DNA from: Prochlorothrix sp035286285
Lineage (GTDB): Bacteria; Cyanobacteriota; Cyanobacteriia; Prochlorotrichales; Prochlorotrichaceae
DNA: 28,374 nt
Direction: 5' to 3'
Assembly (NCBI GenBank): GCA_035286285.1
Contig: JAYKJG010000284.1
Location: forward strand, 1 to 28,374
Position 1 is the first letter of the stretch, and each line of letters begins with the position of its first letter. The notes under the pieces were generated by a model. The model was given only the letters and a program-made list of their open reading frames with translations. It had not been told where the DNA came from and did not search any database. The translations under genes were made by a program, and so were the position numbers. This document shows, piece after piece, positions 22,573 through 28,374 of the stretch.

Positions 22573-23550
22573 CTAAAACAATAACTTCCTGACCTCATCC
22601 CCCAAATCACTCTTGTCCAGAATGGCCGGAAAATCTCGAATCACCACCGAGCAGCGCTTCACAAAAGCTTCCACCCAAGCCCGCAACGCCTTGACCTGCT
22701 CAGGATCCGCCCCTTGCTTGGCCAAGGCAGAACTGCTACTGGCTAACGTGAGAATGGCCGATCGATCGATCTCAACCGCCGCCAACCACTCATCATTGGG
22801 ACGACTCGCCTTCCAATAGTTCACAATCACCGCCGTCCCCAAATACTGCTTGGCACATTGGCTCAACCGATTGAGCGCCTCTAGATAAACCTTCACACTC
22901 ACACCGGGCACTGGCACAGGATTGGGTTGGGCAGCCGTAGCGGCATTGATGCGACGGGCCGTGGTCACAGCGGGAGCAGCCGTCGCCGGGGAATCTTGGG
23001 GTGAAGTCTGGGATGCAACCTGCGGTTGCGCAGCAGCTTGGGGTTTGGCCAGGGGAGGAGCAGCGGTCGCGAGGGGCGTGGGGTTGATAATCTTGGGAGT
23101 AGCCCCCTTAAAAGCCCCAATATTATTGTTAGACGTGGTGTTTGTCCCGGTCTTGCCCCAATAGTTCTGACCGCTAAGGGTTGCATTGCCCACCAACAAC
23201 CGGAAAGTGGCGATCGCGTTGCTCAAATCCTCTTGGAGCGTGTCCTTGAGCCGCACCATGATGGACCCATACTCCGTTGCCAAGTCATTATTGGCCAGCA
23301 CCAGCAAAATCAAGCCCCTATGGAGCTTGTAGATATAAATTTGCGCCTCGCTGAACTGAAACTTAAAATCCGTGAAGCTCTCCGGTGTCGTCTCGATCAC
23401 CTGGCGGATTCCCTGGGCCAGCGCCTCCTTCTGCTGAAAGTTCAGGAACTGGTCAATGCCACAGAAAAACGGGCGCGATCGGCCATCCATCAGCGCCACA
23501 CCCATAATGCCGGGTAGATCTAAGAAATTCTGAACAACCTCCTGCTTCAT
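22573..23550 (-). CDS. Roadblock/LC7-like two-domain protein of unknown function
   Basis: A 325-residue protein from the ATG at 23550, with GGGGA about 10 bases upstream; the frame is open to 23628 but the extra 26 residues look non-coding. The N-terminal ~125 residues (FLDLPGIMGVALMDG through IYIYKLHRGLILLVLANND) show the alternating beta-strand/helix pattern of a Roadblock/LC7-like fold. A Pro/Ala/Thr/Gln-rich linker (about 130-215) leads to a C-terminal globular domain (about 220-325) with VKVYLEALNRLSQCAKQYLG. No catalytic motif or signal peptide is seen. Roadblock proteins often bind small GTPases or regulate motility. The function here is unknown, and the fold assignment is from pattern only. 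Confidence 0.6.
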   Translation of the reverse strand: MKQEVVQNFLDLPGIMGVALMDGRSRPFFCGIDQFLNFQQKEALAQGIRQVIETTPESFTDFKFQFSEAQIYIYKLHRGLILLVLANNDLATEYGSIMVRLKDTLQEDLSNAIATFRLLVGNATLSGQNYWGKTGTNTTSNNNIGAFKGATPKIINPTPLATAAPPLAKPQAAAQPQVASQTSPQDSPATAAPAVTTARRINAATAAQPNPVPVPGVSVKVYLEALNRLSQCAKQYLGTAVIVNYWKASRPNDEWLAAVEIDRSAILTLASSSSALAKQGADPEQVKALRAWVEAFVKRCSVVIRDFPAILDKSDLGDEVRKLLF

Positions 23551-24276
23551 AAACTCAAGTCCCCTTCTAGGGAATGCCGAGCGTGAGCGGGCAATAGAGC
23601 CGGTGAAACGTGAGGCCCGGTGATGCACAGACCAAAGGCATCAGAGCAGGAAGGCAGTGAGAGACCAATCTCGATCGCGGGGGGCAGGGGGGAGATAAAC
23701 ACAGGGTCAGTATGCGTGGAGGAATGTAACGACGGGGCCATAGTTTTGCAGGCAGTCCCCTAGGTGAAGATTTCCAGGTTTACCGGAAGAATCAGGATTG
23801 AGCATCAGCACATTGTCAGTCCCTGGACATCAGCCCCTTGGCAAACGATCGGCAGTTGAGATCGAACGAAGCGCACGCCGGAGAATGGGAACAAAAACGG
23901 AGAGACGATCGGGAGTAGTGGCTGAGAATTGGGAACTTTAGAGTCAGGAACTGTAAGGTTAACGTCGAGTGGGGGACCGTGTCTGTTCCTCTTCACTGTA
24001 GCGCACTCAAACGGACTGCTTAACTCTTAGGATTCCCACATCCCATGGATTGAGTTGAAGCTTGACTATTGTGCCCCATCTTGGGAACTGTAGGACTGCG
24101 AGATACTCACATTTAGGAATCTAGTCACGCTAAATGAGGGAATCTGCGGCTCAGGTGCAAGATGTCAGTATACTTTTGAAAGGTTATGGGTTGGTAGTGT
24201 TACGGTTCCAACGGCTTAGCCCCTGGTTGCCAGGGAGCTAACCAGCCTCGCTCTTGTCCTCACACGTTTGGGAACT
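23551..24276. other. Long divergent gap upstream of rbcR
   Basis: About 725 bases with no convincing gene. It must contain promoters for the Roadblock-like operon (minus) and rbcR (plus). A TATACT at 24169-24174 might be a -10 box, without a clear -35. The word GGAACTGTA occurs twice (about 23947 and 24084). A bulged hairpin lies at 24217-24240. The size of the gap leaves room for an unannotated small RNA, for which I see no recognisable family. Confidence 0.55.
24217..24240 (+). promoter_or_regulatory. Palindrome/hairpin just upstream of rbcR
   Basis: TAGC-CCCTGG-TTG-CCAGGG-A-GCTA forms a 10-bp stem with one bulged A and a 3-nt loop, 36 bases before the rbcR ATG. It could be a leader hairpin or an operator, as LysR-type regulators often control themselves through dyad sites. 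There is no T run after it, so it is not a typical terminator. Confidence 0.5.
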
Positions 24277-25287
24277 ATGTCTGACTTGCCCTTTACTTTG
24301 GATCAGTTGCGTATTCTCAAAGCGATCGCAACCGAAGGTAGCTTCAAGCGGGCTGCTGACAGCCTCTATGTATCACAACCCGCTGTCAGTCTTCAGGTCC
24401 AAAATATGGAACGCCAACTCGACGTTCCCCTCTTCGATCGAGGGGGTCGCCGCGCCCAACTGACCGAAGCAGGACACCTGCTCCTCAACTACGGCGAACG
24501 CATCCTCAGCCTCTGTGAAGAAACCTGCCGCGCCCTCGAAGACTTACAAAACCTCCAAGGCGGCACCCTCATCGTTGGAGCCAGCCAAACCACCGGCACC
24601 TATCTCCTCCCCCGGATGATTGGCCGCTTCCGCCACCGCTACCCCGACGTTGCCGTACAACTCCATGTCCACTCCACCCGCCGCACAGCCTGGAGCGTAG
24701 CCAACGGCCAAGTCGATTTAGCCATTATTGGGGGCGAAATTCCGGCGGAGTTGCAGGATTCCCTGATTACAGCCCCCTACGCCACCGACGAACTGGCCTT
24801 GATTTTGCCCCCGGATCATGGGCTGGCCCAGGTCGCCCAAATTCAACGCGAAGACCTCTACAAACTGCAATTCATCGCCTTAGATTCCCAATCCACCATC
24901 CGGAAGGTCATTGATCAGGTGCTGACCCGCTGCGGCATCGAAACCCGACGGCTCAAGGTTGAAATGGAACTCAACTCGATCGAAGCCATTAAAAACGCCG
25001 TGCAATCCGGCCTTGGGGCAGCTTTTGTGTCAGTGTCGGCGATCGAGAAAGAACTCGACATGTCCCTCCTGCACCGGGCACTCGTAGAAGAAGTGGTCAT
25101 TAAGCGCACCCTCTCCGTCATCTATAACCCCAACCGCTACCGCTCCAAAGCAGCCGATGCCTTTAGCCGGGAGATTTTGCCGGAATTTGCCAGCCATGAC
25201 GACTATCTGAGCGCATTAAACAACCCGCCCCGATCGGGTCGCCAGTCTTCCCCCACCCCCAGCGCCAAAGCCGACAAGGCAGAATAA
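24277..25287 (+). CDS. rbcR: LysR-type regulator RbcR (Ycf30-like)
   Basis: A 336-residue LysR-family regulator. The N-terminal winged helix-turn-helix (about 4-64) reads FTLDQLRILKAIATEGSFKR through YVSQPAVSLQVQNMERQL. The effector-binding domain (about 90-300) carries VGASQTTGTYLLPRMI and ALDSQSTIRKVIDQVLTRCG, the wording typical of cyanobacterial and plastid RbcR/Ycf30. Family members control RuBisCO and other carbon-fixation genes in response to carbon metabolites. The ATG at 24277 gives the usual MSDLPFTL start; a TTG three codons earlier is in frame. The C-terminal ~25 residues are a disordered Ser/Pro/Lys tail. No rbc genes lie nearby. Confidence 0.9.
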   Translation: MSDLPFTLDQLRILKAIATEGSFKRAADSLYVSQPAVSLQVQNMERQLDVPLFDRGGRRAQLTEAGHLLLNYGERILSLCEETCRALEDLQNLQGGTLIVGASQTTGTYLLPRMIGRFRHRYPDVAVQLHVHSTRRTAWSVANGQVDLAIIGGEIPAELQDSLITAPYATDELALILPPDHGLAQVAQIQREDLYKLQFIALDSQSTIRKVIDQVLTRCGIETRRLKVEMELNSIEAIKNAVQSGLGAAFVSVSAIEKELDMSLLHRALVEEVVIKRTLSVIYNPNRYRSKAADAFSREILPEFASHDDYLSALNNPPRSGRQSSPTPSAKADKAE

Positions 25288-25389
25288 ACCGACACACCAT
25301 AGCGTTACTCTGTAATCCGTAACCCCGGCCCAGCCTGATGGAGCAATCTTAGGGTTCAACGCCTGCCTTCGACTTCTCACTGCAACTTT

Positions 25390-26712
25390 ATGTCTGATCC
25401 CCCCACCCCAAACACCCCTGCGGCGGTCGATCGGTCCACCCCCCCCACAGATCACGATCCCGCCGATGCACCCAGTTCCCCAGCAACAGCCCTAGCAGCC
25501 CCTGGACCAGAGCCGAGTGAGACCCGCACAGCCCCGTCAACAGCCCCCCCTAAGCCAAGCTGGACCGACTATGACTGGGTTTGGAACACCCTCACCCTCA
25601 TCTTCTTGGTGTTGAGTGGCAGCTTTATGACCAATACTGCCCAGGCTTTTTCCCAGGGAGGCTGGGATATTTTGCAAACCTTAGGCACCGTTGGCCAAGG
25701 GGCAGGATTAGCCTTAGTGACAGGGGGTGCCCTGACCTCCCAGGGACGGGAAGCCCTAGAGAAAGCACTCAATAGCTTAGGCATTCCCCCCAAATATCAA
25801 GCCGAAGTAAGCTGCCTCTTTGCAGGGGTCACCTTGGGGCTAAGTGCGGCCATTAATACCAACCTAAGCCGCTTAGGGGAGTACTACTACGATCAAGGTC
25901 TAAACCTAGCCCTCCAAGGACGTATGGGTGAAGCAGTGGATAACTTTACGGAAGCCCTGAACTTTTTACCCAATGACGCTCGTATTACCGTTGCCCTGGG
26001 TGACTTTTACGAAAAGGGCGCACGCCATGAACTGGCCCTAGAGTTCTATAGCCGAGCAGTGGGCTATGGTGATCCCCGTGCCCTTATGGGCTTGGGTCGG
26101 ATTCATTTACGGGCAATGCCCACCCTCCAAGGTTTGCAGACGGCGGAAATTTTTCTGCGGTTAGCCCAAGCCCAGCCCAAGCTCGATCTTGAGCTTCAGT
26201 CAGAACTATTCACCGCCATGGGCATCCTCCATCTCAGGCAGGCTGAAATTCTCCAGGATTTTCCCTCACTTCAAGACAAAAAAGCGCTAAAAGCAGCCCT
26301 AGCCCAGGATCAAGCCACAAACAACGAATTATTTCTAACCTATTTGCCTAAAAGCGCTGTAGTTCGCACGGAGGCGATGCAACGGCTGCTTCAGCAGGAC
26401 GATCCAATCGCCTACCTTTACCAAGAAGCTCAACACAATTTGGAAGCCGCGATCGCGATCGATCAAAAACTCGCCGATACCCCCCTCACCTTCAAACATC
26501 CCGGCTATGGTATGGCCTACTGCTATCTGGGTTGGATGTACGACCAGCAAGGCAACGCAGCCCAGTCCCAAAAATTCTGGAATACCTGTGCAGGGACAGC
26601 GCTGCCCGGTAGTTTGGAGGAATTAGCAGAAGTCCTGAGCTATGGGGGCGGGGAGATCGCGGGGCAGCTTAATACCAGCAAAATTGTCATCAAGAATATG
26701 GCCTCTGAGTAA
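25390..26712 (+). CDS. Membrane-anchored TPR protein of unknown function
   Basis: A 440-residue protein. The first ~55 residues are a Pro/Ala/Thr-rich, probably disordered segment. Hydrophobic stretches follow at about 67-90 (LTLIFLVLSGSFMTN) and about 95-120 (GAGLALVTGGAL), with a further apolar helix near 140-155. Then come TPR-like units: YYYDQGLNLALQGRMGEAVD, then ITVALGDFYEKGARHELALE, and later MAYCYLGWMYDQQGNAAQS. TPR arrays bind partner proteins. Adjacent rbcR is on the same strand 102 bp upstream, but a functional link is not evident. I do not recognise a named family. The N-terminal start at ATG 25390 lacks a strong ribosome-binding site. Confidence 0.7.
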   Translation: MSDPPTPNTPAAVDRSTPPTDHDPADAPSSPATALAAPGPEPSETRTAPSTAPPKPSWTDYDWVWNTLTLIFLVLSGSFMTNTAQAFSQGGWDILQTLGTVGQGAGLALVTGGALTSQGREALEKALNSLGIPPKYQAEVSCLFAGVTLGLSAAINTNLSRLGEYYYDQGLNLALQGRMGEAVDNFTEALNFLPNDARITVALGDFYEKGARHELALEFYSRAVGYGDPRALMGLGRIHLRAMPTLQGLQTAEIFLRLAQAQPKLDLELQSELFTAMGILHLRQAEILQDFPSLQDKKALKAALAQDQATNNELFLTYLPKSAVVRTEAMQRLLQQDDPIAYLYQEAQHNLEAAIAIDQKLADTPLTFKHPGYGMAYCYLGWMYDQQGNAAQSQKFWNTCAGTALPGSLEELAEVLSYGGGEIAGQLNTSKIVIKNMASE

Positions 26713-26860
26713 AAGGCTTTCCGGTGAGATGCGCCCCTAAATTCCGTAAAGATTTGGGAGGATGGGCGCATCGATCGCCGAGCCATGGCACCCTAGACAC
26801 TGGCCTGTGCGGTGACCCATAGGCACTCTGTTTTGCCGCGATCGATCCCTGTCTAACACC

Positions 26861-28374
26861 ATGACTGCTCCCTCTGCTGCACCCCCTTCCCCCCTTCCCC
26901 CCGGCTTCAACTGGTCCAAACTCCAAAACGGCTCCGACATTCGGGGGGTTGCCCTCGATGGCATTCCCGGTGAAGCCGTCAACCTCACAGCCCCCATCGC
27001 CTACACCCTCGGCCAAGCCTTCGTCACCTGGTTGGGGCAAACCTTGGCCAAGGAGCCACCAGAGCTAACGATCGCCATTGGCCGCGACAGCCGCCTCTCC
27101 GGTCCCGATCTCATGGCCGCAGTCGTTGAGGGCATGACCAGCCTCGGTAGCCACGTCTGGACCGTAGGACTGGCCTCCACTCCGGCCCTGTTCATGAGCA
27201 CCGTCACACCGGGCTGGGAGTGCCAAGGCGCGATTATGCTCACCGCCAGCCACCTACCCTTTAACCGCAACGGCCTCAAGTTCTTTACCGCCCAGGGAGG
27301 ACTAGGGAAGCCCGATATCACGGCAATTTTAGACCTAGCTGCCGCAGAGGCGTTTCCCCAGGCAGAAGCGATCGGTTCCGTAGCAGAACGGGATTTAATG
27401 TCCGTTTATGGCAAAATCCTCGTGGAAAAAATCCGAGCCGGAGCCAACCACCCCGATCACTACGACACCCCCCTCCAAGGACTCAAGGTCATTGTCGATG
27501 CGGGCAACGGTGCGGGCGGCTTTTATGTCAGCCAGGTCTTGCAACCCCTAGGAGCCGATACCACCGGTAGCCAATTCCTCGACCCCGATGGCACCTTTCC
27601 GAACCATGTGCCCAATCCGGAAGATTCCACAGCCATGGCGGCAATTTGTGGGGCTGTGTTGCGGGAAAAGGCAGATTTTGGCCTGATTTTTGATACCGAT
27701 GTCGATCGGGGTGCCGCCGTTGATCGCCAAGGTCGGGAACTCAACCGCAACCGGCTGATTGCCCTCATTGCCACGATCGTCCTGCGGGAGCATCCCGGCT
27801 CCACGATCGTCACCGACTCCATCACCTCCGACGGCCTCAGCCAATTCATTGAGCAAGACCTCGGCGGCATCCATCACCGCTTTAAGCGGGGCTATAAAAA
27901 TGTCATTAACGAAGCCGTCGCCCTCAATAAGGAGGGGCAGGAGTCTTGGCTGGCGATCGAAACCTCCGGCCATGGGGCCATGCGGGAAAATTACTTTCTC
28001 GATGATGGGGCCTATCTGGTCAGCAAGCTGCTGATGGAACTGTCCAGGGCACACCAAGAGGGCCGCGACATCACCGATCTGATCGCCACGCTCCAGGAAC
28101 CCGTCGAAAGCCAGGAGTTTCGCCTCAAAATCACCGCTGCTGACTTCAAAGCCTACGGCAACCGGGCGATCGAGGCGCTCCAAGACTTTGCTGCCCAACA
28201 ACCCAGTTGGGAGGTGGTTCCCAAAAACTACGAGGGGATCCGGGTTGCCTGTCTTGCTCCCCAGGAGTCGGGCTGGTTCCTGCTGCGCCTCTCTCTCCAT
28301 GATCCCGTCATGCCCCTCAATATTGAGTCCAATGTTGCGGGGGGGGTTGAGGCGATCGCGGCCCAACTGCGGCC
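26861..28374 (+). CDS. Phosphoglucomutase/phosphomannomutase family protein, 3' end cut
   Basis: The frame is open from ATG 26861 to the window end (504 codons), so only the 3' end is missing. It belongs to the alpha-D-phosphohexomutase superfamily, which interconverts hexose 1- and 6-phosphates. FNWSKLQNGSDIRGV (16-30) is the usual cyanobacterial start region. The phosphoserine loop is TASHLP with S130, the magnesium loop DTDVDR is at 278-283, the sugar-binding loop ETSGHG is at 367-372, and the phosphate-binding NIESN follows near the end. All key residues are present. Whether glucose, mannose or glucosamine phosphate is preferred cannot be said. It supplies sugar nucleotides or glycogen precursors. 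Confidence 0.93.
   Translation, partial: MTAPSAAPPSPLPPGFNWSKLQNGSDIRGVALDGIPGEAVNLTAPIAYTLGQAFVTWLGQTLAKEPPELTIAIGRDSRLSGPDLMAAVVEGMTSLGSHVWTVGLASTPALFMSTVTPGWECQGAIMLTASHLPFNRNGLKFFTAQGGLGKPDITAILDLAAAEAFPQAEAIGSVAERDLMSVYGKILVEKIRAGANHPDHYDTPLQGLKVIVDAGNGAGGFYVSQVLQPLGADTTGSQFLDPDGTFPNHVPNPEDSTAMAAICGAVLREKADFGLIFDTDVDRGAAVDRQGRELNRNRLIALIATIVLREHPGSTIVTDSITSDGLSQFIEQDLGGIHHRFKRGYKNVINEAVALNKEGQESWLAIETSGHGAMRENYFLDDGAYLVSKLLMELSRAHQEGRDITDLIATLQEPVESQEFRLKITAADFKAYGNRAIEALQDFAAQQPSWEVVPKNYEGIRVACLAPQESGWFLLRLSLHDPVMPLNIESNVAGGVEAIAAQLR

Noticed and set aside
27548..28366. 272-codon open frame antisense to the phosphohexomutase gene
   Set aside because: The plus strand carries the full set of phosphohexomutase motifs in an uninterrupted frame; the minus frame is a shadow.
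1..28374. CRISPR array, rRNA genes or a complete insertion sequence
   Set aside because: No regularly spaced direct repeats of CRISPR type, no rRNA sequence and no DDE or HUH transposase gene were seen. The only transposase-labelled type is the Rpn-family protein, which is a nuclease without visible IS ends.

Overview
The window looks like a chromosomal stretch of a cyanobacterium. The palindrome GCGATCGC (HIP1) and its core CGATCG recur throughout. The recognisable proteins are also cyanobacterial in type: a bifunctional HisIE, a DnaK1-type chaperone with a long charged tail, a SigA-type principal sigma factor, an RbcR/Ycf30-type LysR regulator, glutaredoxin next to glutathione synthetase, and a CrtISO-like carotenoid oxidoreductase. 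The genus cannot be fixed from sequence reading alone. The base composition is moderately GC-rich, and the gaps between genes are long and full of small palindromic repeats.

Layout. 1-1083: 3' part of an exostosin-like glycosyltransferase gene, whose end overlaps the convergent ruvB (1019-2290, minus). 2291-2747: a gene-free gap with a MITE-like element. 2748-4712: tRNA-Ala(GGC), followed only 19 nt later by a two-gene ATPase + PIN-nuclease cassette. 4919-5575: hisIE. 5576-6049: a 132-bp MITE with a 9-bp target duplication. 6050-8224: dnaK. 8760-9944: rpoD/sigA with a strong terminator. 10057-10935 (minus): Rpn-type nuclease. 11120-14290 (minus): hybrid-looking GAF histidine kinase followed by an M28 lipoprotein peptidase. 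14727-14999 (minus): small ribbon-helix-helix protein. 15762-17187: grx and gshB. 17188-17452: composite palindromic element. 17453-19195 (minus): metallophosphatase, divergent from cysC (19264-19800). 19801-20121: tandem hairpin repeat. 20122-20895: Uma2 nuclease. 20897-23550 (minus): Roadblock-like protein and CrtISO-like oxidoreductase in an operon. 24277-25287: rbcR. 25390-26712: membrane TPR protein. 26861-end: phosphoglucomutase/phosphomannomutase, cut by the window end.

Most genes are housekeeping: recombination, His biosynthesis, chaperone, sigma factor, glutathione redox, sulfate activation, carotenoid metabolism, RuBisCO regulation and sugar phosphates. The accessory part is the ATPase/PIN pair. 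It sits directly behind a tRNA gene, has no room for its own promoter, lacks HIP1 octamers, appears AT-richer than its flanks and has a MITE-like element on its other side. It is the best candidate here for an undescribed system, possibly anti-phage, though its function is inferred and not shown. A second theme is the number of short mobile or palindromic elements in the gaps, some with target-site duplications and compensatory stem changes that can be read directly.
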